A stretch of 64,000 bases of DNA, from assembly GCF_000577615.1 (NCBI RefSeq), contig NZ_CBXX010000034.1:1-64000 (forward strand). The letters run 5' to 3'. This document shows positions 9,122 through 17,417 of the stretch, piece after piece; position 1 is the first letter of the stretch; each line of letters begins with the position of its first letter. A program made the position numbers and the translations under genes. A model generated the notes under the pieces. The model searched no databases, was not told the DNA's origin, and saw only the letters and a list, made by a program, of their open reading frames with translations. The stretch comes from Herbaspirillum sp. RV1423. Its GTDB lineage: Bacteria > Pseudomonadota > Gammaproteobacteria > Burkholderiales > Burkholderiaceae_D.

Positions 9122-10003
9122 ATGCTTGCTTATCTACTCAATCTGGCGACGCTGATCTGCATCAATGCGGTGCTGGCGATCACCCTCAATTTCATCATGG
9201 GCTATGCCGGCATCTTCTCGATTGCGCACGCCATCTTCTTTGGCGTCGGCGCCTACACCGCGGCCTATTTCGCGCTGCATGTCAGTGCCTCGATCTTCCT
9301 GGCGATACCGGCGGCCATGATCGTGGCGGGGCTGCTGTCGTTGGTGCTGGCGCTGCCGGCGCTGCGGGTGCGCGGCGAGTATTTCGTGGCGGCTTCGCTG
9401 GGCCTGCAGGTGTTGGGCGTGACCGTGTTTTCCGAATGGAAGTCGGTGACCGGCGGTCTGGGCGGCATGATCGGCATTCCGCCGGCAGAGCTGTTCGGTC
9501 ATGCCATCACCGACCCGGTCGAGTTCCTGCTGTTGGCAGTATGCTGCCTGATTCCGGTGCTGGCGGCGACCACCTGGCTGCTGCGCACCAGTTTCGGCCG
9601 CAATCTGAAAGCCATCCGCGATAGCGAATCGGCTGCGCATGCCTTTGGCAAGAACGTGGCCTTTATCAAGACCCTGTCGGTGGTGATCTCGGCGGCGCTG
9701 GCGGCGGTCGCCGGCACGTTGTATGCGTTTTACATGAGTTTCATCAATGTCGAGAGTTTCATGCTGGATACTTCAGTGCTGCTCATGGCCATGGTCATCA
9801 TCGGCGGCACCGGCACGCTGCTCGGCCCGTTGGTCGGGGCGGTGCTGCTGATGGTATTGCCGGGCCTGTTCAGCTACATGTCCTTCCTGCCGCAAACGGA
9901 AATCGGTTCCATCCAGCAGATTGCCTACGGTCTGGCGATGGTGCTGCTGATGATCTATCGTCCCGGCGGCATTGTCGGTTCCGGAAAAGGAAAAACAGCA
10001 TGA
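9122..10003 (+). CDS. LivM-type ABC transporter permease
   Basis: A 293-residue permease of the LivM family, recognised by LNFIMGYAGIFSIAHAIFFGVGAY near the N-terminus and the ATPase-coupling loop VIIGGTGTLLGPLVGA near the C-terminus. An AGAGGAAA Shine-Dalgarno precedes the ATG at 9122. The frame is open far upstream, but that part is antisense-like noise within livH, so the RBS-supported ATG was used. Its stop overlaps the start of the LivG gene in an ATGA junction, indicating translational coupling. It is the second half of the heterodimeric channel. Confidence 0.92.
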   Translation: MLAYLLNLATLICINAVLAITLNFIMGYAGIFSIAHAIFFGVGAYTAAYFALHVSASIFLAIPAAMIVAGLLSLVLALPALRVRGEYFVAASLGLQVLGVTVFSEWKSVTGGLGGMIGIPPAELFGHAITDPVEFLLLAVCCLIPVLAATTWLLRTSFGRNLKAIRDSESAAHAFGKNVAFIKTLSVVISAALAAVAGTLYAFYMSFINVESFMLDTSVLLMAMVIIGGTGTLLGPLVGAVLLMVLPGLFSYMSFLPQTEIGSIQQIAYGLAMVLLMIYRPGGIVGSGKGKTA

Positions 10004-10806
10004 ACGCATTGTCCAGCTTAGATCAGATGACGGCCGCAGAACGGCCGGTCCAGGCCGGCGGAGAAGTGTTGCTGAGCATCCGCAATCTGCACAAGAGTTT
10101 TGGCGGCCTCAAGGTCACCAACGATGTCTCGCTTGATTTGCGCGCCGGCATCGTGACCACGCTGGTTGGTCCCAACGGTGCCGGCAAGACCACCTTGTTC
10201 AACCAGATCACCGGCCATCTGGTGCCGGATTCGGGCCAGATCCTGTGGCAAGGCCAGCCTCTCATCGGCAAGAAGCATTTCCAGATCAGCCGTCTGGGAG
10301 TGGCGCGCACCTTTCAGGATTTGCGCCTGTTCAGTCACATGAGCGTGGAAGAAAACATCCTGACCGTGATGGAGCCGATATCGTGGATCTGGCAACCGGG
10401 AGGGCGCAGCGGCCGCAGCGAGCGGCGCGACAAGGTCAACGACATCCTCCGGCGCACCGGGTTGTCGGCCAAGGCGCACATGCGCGCCATCGATCTGGCC
10501 TATGCCGAACGCAAGTTCCTGAGCATGGCGCGCATCATGGCCGCCGACGCCAAGATATGGCTGCTTGACGAACCGGCCTCCGGACTGGATCGCGGTTCCT
10601 ATGAACTGTTTGTCGAGTTGTTGCGCAGTGAAGTCGGGAAGGGCGTCACGGTATGCATCATCGAGCACAACCTGGACATCGTGCTCGCCATTTCGGACCG
10701 GATCGCCTTTCTCGACCAGGGACGTTTGCTGGCCGACGGCCTGCCGGATGTCGTACTCAAAGACCCGCATCTGGCAGCCATCTATTTCGGAGATATGTCG
10801 GCATGA
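10000..10806 (+). CDS. LivG-type ABC transporter ATP-binding protein
   Basis: A 268-residue ATPase of the LivG family. Walker A is LVGPNGAGKTTLF; the Q-loop segment is GVARTFQDLRLF; Walker B is IWLLDEPASGLD, followed by the switch His in CIIEHNLDIV. The ABC signature position reads LAYAERKFLSMAR instead of the LSYGxQR type usual for LivG, a mild degeneration that could slow ATPase activity or simply be lineage-specific. The start overlaps the LivM stop by four bases, and the stop overlaps the LivF start in the same way, so the three genes are translationally coupled. Confidence 0.92.
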   Translation: MNALSSLDQMTAAERPVQAGGEVLLSIRNLHKSFGGLKVTNDVSLDLRAGIVTTLVGPNGAGKTTLFNQITGHLVPDSGQILWQGQPLIGKKHFQISRLGVARTFQDLRLFSHMSVEENILTVMEPISWIWQPGGRSGRSERRDKVNDILRRTGLSAKAHMRAIDLAYAERKFLSMARIMAADAKIWLLDEPASGLDRGSYELFVELLRSEVGKGVTVCIIEHNLDIVLAISDRIAFLDQGRLLADGLPDVVLKDPHLAAIYFGDMSA

Positions 10807-11546
10807 ATGCAGCAGCTCAAATACAACATCAAACCAGTACGCTGGTACTGGAGACGCGCAGCCTGGTGGTTGGCTATGGCGGCAGACCGGTGCTGCAGGA
10901 TTTCAACTTTTCCTTGCGTCCTGCCGAGGTGCTATGTCTGATCGGCCATAACGGCGCCGGCAAGTCGACCTTGCTCAAGACCTTGTTCGGACTCGTGGCG
11001 CGCCAGGGCGGCGACATCCTGTTGGACGGCGGCCAGTTGCACGCGGTGGAGCCGCGCAGCCTGACGGCGGCCGGCGTGGCGCTGGTGCCGGAAGGGCGCG
11101 GCATTTTCCCCGGACTGACGGTGGCCGAGACCATGAAGATGGGCTTGTGGGCCGCCGATGTGCCGCAGCAGGAACGCAGCGAACGCCTGGACTGGGTGTT
11201 GTCGGTACTGCCCGCGCTCAAGCAATTCTATGACCGGCGCGCAGGCAATCTGTCCGGCGGACAACAGCAGATGGTGTCGATCGGCCGCGCGCTGCTGAGT
11301 CGGCCGCGCTGCCTGCTGATGGATGAACCGTCCATCGGTCTGGCGCCCAAGCTGTTCCAGGATTTGTTGCAACCGATCCGGCAATTGCAGCTTGATACCG
11401 GCATGTCGATCTTGCTGGTGGAGCAGAACGTCAAGGAAGCCTTGAAAATCTCAGATCGTGTGGTGGTGATGAAATCGGGCGCCATCATCCGCGAAGCCCT
11501 ACCCGAAGAATTGAATGACAACGCCAAGCTCATGGAGCTGTATTGA
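10803..11546 (+). CDS. LivF-type ABC transporter ATP-binding protein
   Basis: A 247-residue ATPase of the LivF family. Walker A is LIGHNGAGKSTLLK, the signature is LSGGQQQMVSIGRALL, and Walker B is CLLMDEPSIGLAPK with the switch region ILLVEQN. The ATG at 10803 overlaps the LivG stop (ATGA). With LivG it forms the ATPase heterodimer of the importer. The CoA ligase gene starts one base after its stop, so transport and CoA activation of the substrate are encoded back-to-back in one transcript. Confidence 0.92.
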   Translation: MNAAAQIQHQTSTLVLETRSLVVGYGGRPVLQDFNFSLRPAEVLCLIGHNGAGKSTLLKTLFGLVARQGGDILLDGGQLHAVEPRSLTAAGVALVPEGRGIFPGLTVAETMKMGLWAADVPQQERSERLDWVLSVLPALKQFYDRRAGNLSGGQQQMVSIGRALLSRPRCLLMDEPSIGLAPKLFQDLLQPIRQLQLDTGMSILLVEQNVKEALKISDRVVVMKSGAIIREALPEELNDNAKLMELY

Positions 11547-11547
11547 T

Positions 11548-13191
11548 ATGTCCGCCATCCATTCCGCTATTCCGTCCATCGCCGGCGCCTCGCCGCTGCT
11601 GACCACCATGTCGGCGCTGCTGGCGCGCAACGTCGCTCGGCACGGTGATGACATTGCCTTCATTGACGGCGACCGTACCGTCACTTATCGGGAGTTCGAT
11701 CAACTGGTCCAGCGCAGCGCAGCCTGGCTGGAGCAGCAGGGCATCGTCCCCGGCGACCGTGTCGCCGTGTGGCTGGTCAACCGCATGGAGTGGCTGGCGC
11801 TATATTTCGCGCTGGCGCGTATCGGCGCGTCGCTGATGACGGTCAACACGCGCTACCGTTCGCATGAGCTGGCCTACATCCTGGAACGTTCGCAAGCCTG
11901 CATGCTGATTTTGCAGCTCAATTTCCGCAAGATCGATTTTCCGGCTGTGCTGCGCGATGTACCGCTGGAGTCGGCGCGCGCGCTGCGTCAGGTGGCGCTG
12001 GTCGACGCCGCGGCGGACATGCCGTCGACCGTACTGGGCAAACCGACGGTACGCTTCGATCTGGACAACCTGCCGCAGCGCACCGTCGCCGATCGTGCCC
12101 ATGCCGACGCCGACAGCATTCTGTTCACCACCTCCGGCACCACCAGTGGCCCCAAACTGGTGATCCATCCGCAACGCACGGTGACGCTCCACGGCCAGCG
12201 CGTGGCGCCGGCTTATGGCTTCGAAGAGGAAGGAACGCGCTTGCTGGCCTGTCTGCCGTTTTGCGGCGTGTTCGGTTTCAACGCCATGATGGCCGCTTTC
12301 ACGGCGGCCAAGCCGGTGGTCATGATGGATACCTTCGACGGTCCTGCCGCCGCCGAACTGATCAACCGGCATCGCGTCACGCATGTATTCGGCAGCGACG
12401 AACTGTTCCGCCGCATCATCGAAAACGGCAGCGGCGAGCCGCCGTTCCCTTCCGCCCGGGTATTCGGCTTCGCCAGTTTTCATCCAGGCATCGTCGAGTA
12501 CACGCAAATGGCCTGGACACGCGGTATCCCCATGATAGGCCTGTACGGTTCCAGCGAAGTGCAAGCCTTGTTTTCATTGCAATCGCGCGATCTGCCGCTG
12601 GAGGAACGTATCAAGGGCGGCGGCAGACCCGCCAGTCTGGGGCAGGGGGCAGAGATCCGTATCCGCGATATCGACAGCGGAAAGCTGCTCGGCCCGGGAC
12701 AGAGCGGCGCCATCGAGATCCGTGCCGACACCAATTTCAGCGGTTATTTGAACAACCCTGAAGCCACCGCCAAGGCCATCGATGCCGACGGCTTTTTCCG
12801 TACCGGCGATGTCGGCTTTCTGCGCGAGGATGGCAGCTTCGTGTATCAAACGCGCCAAGGCGACGCCATGCGCCTGGGCGGTTATCTGGTCAGTCCGGCG
12901 GAAATCGAAGATATGCTCAAGACCCTGCCTGGCGTGGTGGATGTGCAGGTAGTGGCCGTCGAAATCGGGGACCAGACACGACCGGTGGCGTTCGCCATCG
13001 GTGCGCCCGGCAACACGTTGCAGGAAGCCGAGATGAAGCGCGCGGCGGCAGCGGTGCTGGCGCCTTTCAAGGTGCCGGCGCACATCTGGCAGGTGGATGA
13101 GTTTCCGACCACCCAGAGTTCCAACGGCACCAAGATACAACGCGTCAAACTGCGCGACATGGCCATGCAGCGACTGGCGCAGGCAGCCTGA
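11548..13191 (+). CDS. AMP-binding acyl-CoA synthetase (acid-CoA ligase)
   Basis: A 547-residue member of the ANL superfamily that adenylates a carboxylic acid and transfers it to CoA. Visible motifs are the phosphate loop TSGTTSGPK, the GLYGSSE adenine-binding segment, the hinge region GYLNNPEATAKAIDADGFF then RTGD, and the C-terminal catalytic lysine region NGTKIQRVKL. The ATG at 11548, directly after the livF stop, was chosen over an overlapping upstream start. Immediate linkage to a Liv importer suggests it activates the imported acid as the first committed step of the pathway. Substrate specificity (aromatic, aliphatic or cyclic acid) cannot be told by reading. Confidence 0.9.
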   Translation: MSAIHSAIPSIAGASPLLTTMSALLARNVARHGDDIAFIDGDRTVTYREFDQLVQRSAAWLEQQGIVPGDRVAVWLVNRMEWLALYFALARIGASLMTVNTRYRSHELAYILERSQACMLILQLNFRKIDFPAVLRDVPLESARALRQVALVDAAADMPSTVLGKPTVRFDLDNLPQRTVADRAHADADSILFTTSGTTSGPKLVIHPQRTVTLHGQRVAPAYGFEEEGTRLLACLPFCGVFGFNAMMAAFTAAKPVVMMDTFDGPAAAELINRHRVTHVFGSDELFRRIIENGSGEPPFPSARVFGFASFHPGIVEYTQMAWTRGIPMIGLYGSSEVQALFSLQSRDLPLEERIKGGGRPASLGQGAEIRIRDIDSGKLLGPGQSGAIEIRADTNFSGYLNNPEATAKAIDADGFFRTGDVGFLREDGSFVYQTRQGDAMRLGGYLVSPAEIEDMLKTLPGVVDVQVVAVEIGDQTRPVAFAIGAPGNTLQEAEMKRAAAAVLAPFKVPAHIWQVDEFPTTQSSNGTKIQRVKLRDMAMQRLAQAA

Positions 13192-13274
13192 ACGGCAGGG
13201 CGGCATCGATAGAAATGCGCGGCGTGGGAATCCCGCCGCATCAGAACAATGAGTCCAACGAATCGGAGAACAGC

Positions 13275-13757
13275 ATGAGTTCCTACTACCTGGAAGATTT
13301 CAAACCGGGCCAGGTTTTTGTCAGCAGCGGACGCACCATCACGGAAGCCGATCTGACTTTCTTTTCCATGATTTCAGGCGACTGGAATCCGATCCACGCC
13401 GATGCCGAATTTGCCGGCCAGACCCGTTATCAGCAGCGTGTCGTGCATGGCGCGCTGGGCATTGCGATCTGCACGGGCATGCTGCATCAGATCGGCATCT
13501 TCGAGAAATCGGTAATTGCCATGCTGGGCCTGCGCAATTGGAATTTTCTCAAGCCCCTGCTGATCGGCGACACGGTTCACCTGGAACTGCACATCACCTC
13601 GGTCGAAGCCGGCAAGAGCGGCCGCAGCGGCAAGCTGGAGCGGCGCTTTCATCTGATCAACCAACGCGGCGAGATCGCCCAGGAAGGCGACAGCGAAGTG
13701 CTGGTGCTGACCCATGAAGGCGCTCGCCGGCAGGCTGATGCCGCCAAGCCGGCCTGA
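13275..13757 (+). CDS. MaoC family dehydratase
   Basis: A 160-residue single hot-dog protein. The catalytic hydratase motif is intact: FFSMISGDWNPIHADAEFA, then VVHGALGIAICTGML. Such proteins hydrate or dehydrate CoA thioesters, typically as dimers. The ATG at 13275 (after GAGAACAGC) fits the family N-terminus YYLEDFKPGQVF; an open frame upstream adds 20 residues without family character. It is a second hydratase in the operon besides the double hot-dog protein near 4.4 kb, so the pathway may contain two hydration steps or two substrate branches. Confidence 0.87.
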   Translation: MSSYYLEDFKPGQVFVSSGRTITEADLTFFSMISGDWNPIHADAEFAGQTRYQQRVVHGALGIAICTGMLHQIGIFEKSVIAMLGLRNWNFLKPLLIGDTVHLELHITSVEAGKSGRSGKLERRFHLINQRGEIAQEGDSEVLVLTHEGARRQADAAKPA

Positions 13758-13763
13758 CAAGGA

Positions 13764-14510
13764 ATGCACATGACGCAACTGGTGACCCGCAGCGACCACG
13801 ACGGTCTGGCGACGCTGAGCCTGAACCGGCCGGAGAAAATGAATGCGCTGACCGTGCAGATGTTTGTCGAGCTGAACCAGCATCTGGCGCAACTGGAACA
13901 ACAAGCCGACAGCATAGGCGCGGTGGTCTTGCGTGGCGCAGGCCGCTGCTTTTCGGCTGGCAACGACTTGCACGATCTGGCGGCCGGTCAGCCATTGCCG
14001 CAGCCGCATCTGCAGGCGCGTACCATCGATCGCCTGGCGCGTTTGCCCCAGCCTGTGATCACGGCGGTGCATGGGCACTGCTATACCGGTGCGCTGGAAC
14101 TGGCGCTGGCCGGCGATCTGATCATTGCATCAGCCTCGGCCAGATTTGCCGATACCCATGCCAAGTGGGCACTGACGCCGCTATGGGGCATGAGCCAGCG
14201 CCTGCCGCGACGCGTGGGCGCCGCCCGTGCGCGCGAGATCATGCTGCTGGGGCGCACTTATAGCGGCGTCCAGGCACAGGCCATGGGGCTGGCCAATTTC
14301 TGCGTGGCGGATGCGGATTTCGATGGCGAGGTCGCGGCGCTGGCGCGTGAACTGCTGGCCGGTTCATGGTTCTCGCATCGCGCCAACAAGCGCCTGCTGC
14401 TGGAGACCGATGGCCTGTCACTCGACGCCGGACTGGCGCATGAAGTGTTCCGCAACGCCGGAAAAGGGCCCGATATGCAGGAGCGTATCGCCGCCTTCGG
14501 CAAGAAGTAG
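13764..14510 (+). CDS. Enoyl-CoA hydratase/isomerase family protein
   Basis: A 248-residue crotonase-fold protein: LSLNRPEKMNALTVQMF at the N-terminus, GAGRCFSAGNDLHDLA for the first oxyanion-hole region and GHCYTGALELALAGDLIIAS for the second. The residue set after the oxyanion hole (ELALAGD) is that of typical hydratases, although catalytic acids vary in this family. It follows the MaoC gene after 6 bases. An ATG two codons downstream (13770) is equally possible. It is about as divergent from the crotonase at 6117 as different family members usually are, so the two probably act at different steps. Confidence 0.87.
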   Translation: MHMTQLVTRSDHDGLATLSLNRPEKMNALTVQMFVELNQHLAQLEQQADSIGAVVLRGAGRCFSAGNDLHDLAAGQPLPQPHLQARTIDRLARLPQPVITAVHGHCYTGALELALAGDLIIASASARFADTHAKWALTPLWGMSQRLPRRVGAARAREIMLLGRTYSGVQAQAMGLANFCVADADFDGEVAALARELLAGSWFSHRANKRLLLETDGLSLDAGLAHEVFRNAGKGPDMQERIAAFGKK

Positions 14511-14577
14511 CCGGCGCCATGCCGCAAGCTCGGCTTGGTCCGAAGCATGCAAATAATCCACTCATTCCAATGTATCG

Positions 14578-15555
14578 ATGACGTTCATGACCGATCTATT
14601 GCTTACCAGCCCTGCTAGCCTGCCCGGCAGACTACGCGTCCCCGTGATCGCCTCGCCCATGTTCCTGGTGTCCAACCCCGCCCTGGTGATCGCCCAATGC
14701 TGCGCCGGCATCGTCGGTTCGTTTCCGGCGCTCAATGCGCGCCCGCAGGAAGAACTGGGCAATTGGCTCACGCAGATCGAGACAGCGCTGCAGGCCTGTC
14801 ATGCGGCCGAGCCTGATCGCATCATTGCGCCGTATGCGGTCAACCTGATCGTGCATCAATCCAATACCCGCCTGCAGGATGATCTGGCCACATGCGTGAA
14901 ACATCGTGTGCCCATCGTGATCACTTCGCTGCATGCGCCGGATCTGGTGGTGGAAAAAGTGCATGCCTACGGCGGCATCGTGCTGCACGATGTGACCACG
15001 CTGCGCCACGCCAGGAAGGCCATCGCCGCCGGCGTGGACGGCCTGATACTGGTGTGCGCCGGAGCCGGCGGCCATGCCGGAGCGCTCAGTCCGTTCGCGC
15101 TGGCGGCGGAGGTGCGCGCCATCTTTGACGGGCTGCTGGTGCTGGCCGGCTCCATCAGCAACGGGGCCGGCGTGTTGGCGGCGCAAGTCATGGGTTGCGA
15201 TCTGGCCTACATGGGCACGCGTTTCATTGCCTCCGAAGAATCTGCGGCGCAGCCGCTGCATAAACAAATGATCGTCGACGGCAGTGCCGCCGATATTATC
15301 TACACGCCCTATTTTTCGGGGGTTCCCGGCAATTATCTGAAACCCAGCATTCGCGCCGCCGGTCTCGATCCGGACAACCTGCAGCCGCAAGACAAATCGG
15401 CGGCCGATTTCGGCAAGCCAAAACGCTGGAAAGATATCTGGGGCAGCGGCCATGGCATCGGCGCCATCCGGGACATCCTGCCGGCGGCGGAGATCGTGCG
15501 GCAACTGGCCGAACAATATGCGCAGGCGCGCGCTCGCGTCGGCGCGTCACTGTGA
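14578..15555 (+). CDS. Nitronate monooxygenase / 2-nitropropane dioxygenase family flavoprotein
   Basis: A 325-residue FMN-dependent TIM-barrel protein. The N-terminal VPVIASPMFLVSNP, the central CAGAGGHAGALSPF phosphate/FMN-binding stretch and the AGSISNGAGVLAAQVMGCDLAYMGTRF-type segment (its ends are AGSISNGAG and MGTRF) mark the family. Biochemically characterised members oxidise nitronates or propionate-3-nitronate, but many pathway-linked members probably have other flavin-dependent roles such as enoyl reduction. It is the last gene of the catabolic operon. The start may be the ATG at 14578 or the ATG at 14587; no strong RBS decides. Confidence 0.85.
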   Translation: MTFMTDLLLTSPASLPGRLRVPVIASPMFLVSNPALVIAQCCAGIVGSFPALNARPQEELGNWLTQIETALQACHAAEPDRIIAPYAVNLIVHQSNTRLQDDLATCVKHRVPIVITSLHAPDLVVEKVHAYGGIVLHDVTTLRHARKAIAAGVDGLILVCAGAGGHAGALSPFALAAEVRAIFDGLLVLAGSISNGAGVLAAQVMGCDLAYMGTRFIASEESAAQPLHKQMIVDGSAADIIYTPYFSGVPGNYLKPSIRAAGLDPDNLQPQDKSAADFGKPKRWKDIWGSGHGIGAIRDILPAAEIVRQLAEQYAQARARVGASL

Positions 15556-15943
15556 GCCAGAGTGTTTTTTACCTGCGCCTTGGAGCATGGAGTCTGGTTC
15601 TTGGTATTCCAAGTGCTGAAAATTAGAACTCATTTCATAAACAGGTGTGAGATGCGTTCCTCCCAGAAAAGGCGCTGGCAAGGCATGCCAGGCGCAAGGA
15701 GCGCGACGCGGCCTGCACCCAAACAGGGCCAGCTCGCACTCACGCCTATTTATGAATTGAGTTCTAGTAAAACGTGCAGACGACGATGTGGAAATCTTCT
15801 ACGACTGTCAGACAGCCTGGGATTTATTTCGCGAAGCATTGGCTGGTCAGATGCCGCCTCTGCTTCATTTTGCGCCTGACGCGGCGGTCAGGTTCGTCAA
15901 AATATTTGCATCTTCTGCTTTTATCTACGCGATATCCAGCCCG
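15556..15943. other. Intergenic region containing a MITE-like element
   Basis: This 388-base gap lies between the 3' ends of the convergent nitronate monooxygenase and MFS genes. A weak CACT...AGTG hairpin followed by six T residues just after the oxygenase stop may end that transcript. The 143-bp inverted-repeat element listed next occupies the middle. The rest (15767-15943) contains short open frames but nothing recognisable as a gene. Confidence 0.6.
15624..15766. mobile_element. MITE-like element with 28-bp terminal inverted repeats
   Basis: The two ends are 28-base inverted repeats (15624-15651 and 15739-15766) matching at 25 of 28 positions. The left end starts TAGAACTCATTTCATAAA and the right end, read on the other strand, starts TAGAACTCAATTCATAAA. 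The 87-base core carries a small hairpin (CTGGCA...TGCCAG) and no coding capacity. Size, terminal symmetry and position in an intergenic gap fit a non-autonomous miniature element. I see no clear target-site duplication beyond possible TA, and no parent transposase in the window. Confidence 0.65.
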
Positions 15944-17332
15944 CTATTGCAGATGAAAACGCACCCGACCAAGACTGACGATGCAAGCCATGCCGGACAA
16001 GATGCTGGCGCACCAAAGCACCGTCGAAAACGGCGTGGACGACGCCGCCAGCACCAGCGCCACCACCGATGCGCCGGTGGTTTGTCCGACCAGGCGAGCG
16101 GTCCCCAGCATGCCGCTGGCGCCGCCGGTGCGTGAACGCGGCGCTGCGCTGATCATGGTGCGATTGTTGGGCGACTGAAACAGACCGAATCCGAAGCCGC
16201 ACACCGCCAGTTGCAATGCGAGCATGGTATCCGCAGTAGCGGCATCGACCGTCAGCAACGACAGCAGGCCGAGCGCCATGATCGCCAGGCCGACGCCGCC
16301 CAGCAAACCGGCCGAAACGCGGTCCGACATCTTGCCGGCCAATGGTGCGGTCAGCGCCACCGCGATCGGCCACGCTGTCAGCAGCAAACCGGCATGTGGA
16401 GCACTCATGCCCAGATGATTCTGCAAGAAGAACGGCAACATCACGAAAGCGGCGGTCGATGCCGCAAACGAACAAGTCGAGGTGCCGATCGACAACGCAA
16501 ACAAGGGGATCCGCAACAGATCGAGCGGCAGCATCGGCGCGGTTTTCGATTGCAAGCGCAGCAACAGCGTCAATGCAATCGCGGTCACGCATGCGCAGAC
16601 TACCGCGATAAGCCAGTGTTGCAAATGGCCGACCGCATCCACGGTGTACAGCAGCATGCCGATGAACACCATGCACAGCACGGCGCTGCGCAGACTATAC
16701 CGGTGCTCGGAAAGGGCATTGAATGGCAAGGAACGCAAGCCGATCGCCAGCGATATCAGCCCGAGCGGAATATTGATCAAGAACAGCCAGTGCCAGGAAG
16801 CGACATGTAGAATCACGCCGGCAATTGTCGGTCCCAGCGCCGTCGCGGTGCCGGCCACCAGCGCGTTATAACCGATCGCCCTGCCTAGCAGACGGCTGGG
16901 GTAGATGAAACGGATCAACGCGGTATTGACACTGAGAATGCCCGCCGCGCCCACACCCTGCAGCACGCGCGCCAGACTCAGTTGCAGCATGCTGTCGCTA
17001 ATCGAGCAGGCCAGCGAGGCCACGGTAAACATCGCCAATCCAACCAGATAAATACGCCGATAGCCGATCACTTCGCCCAGCGACGCCAGCGGCAACAGGC
17101 AGACTGCCATCGCGATCTGATAACTGTTGATGATCCAGATCGCCTCGGATGCAGTGGCGCGCATGTCGGTGGCGATCGACGGCAAGGCCAGATTGGCAAT
17201 CGAGCCGTCCATCACCGCAATTGCCACTGCCAGCACTATCGTGACAATCGCCAACAGGCGTCTTTCTTCCGGCAAACCGTCGACGCCATCGACCCCGGCC
17301 TTGTCCTTTTTATCTCTTATCGGAACTTGCAC
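15944..17332 (-). CDS. MFS transporter, DHA2 (EmrB/QacA, 14-TMS) drug-efflux type
   Basis: A major facilitator of about 462 residues with 14 predicted hydrophobic helices. Family landmarks are the motif around ALPSIATDM near the first helix, SLGEVIGYRRIYLVG (motif A) and the motif C-like GPTIAGVILHVASWHWLFLINIPLG typical of DHA2 exporters (its core is GPTIAGVIL). The frame is open to 17617, but that part overlaps the amidohydrolase gene. The GTG at 17332, preceded by AGAGAAAGAG, is the best start. It follows the amidohydrolase by 85 bases on the same strand and may export a toxic substrate or intermediate of that pathway. Confidence 0.85.
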   Translation of the reverse strand: MQVPIRDKKDKAGVDGVDGLPEERRLLAIVTIVLAVAIAVMDGSIANLALPSIATDMRATASEAIWIINSYQIAMAVCLLPLASLGEVIGYRRIYLVGLAMFTVASLACSISDSMLQLSLARVLQGVGAAGILSVNTALIRFIYPSRLLGRAIGYNALVAGTATALGPTIAGVILHVASWHWLFLINIPLGLISLAIGLRSLPFNALSEHRYSLRSAVLCMVFIGMLLYTVDAVGHLQHWLIAVVCACVTAIALTLLLRLQSKTAPMLPLDLLRIPLFALSIGTSTCSFAASTAAFVMLPFFLQNHLGMSAPHAGLLLTAWPIAVALTAPLAGKMSDRVSAGLLGGVGLAIMALGLLSLLTVDAATADTMLALQLAVCGFGFGLFQSPNNRTMISAAPRSRTGGASGMLGTARLVGQTTGASVVALVLAASSTPFSTVLWCASILSGMACIVSLGRVRFHLQ

Positions 17333-17417
17333 TCTGTTCTCTTTCTCTGAAATCGCCACGCCGACACGCGTGTCGCGACGAAGTATTTCATCAAATCGAA
17401 AATTTTTCCGTGCGCCC

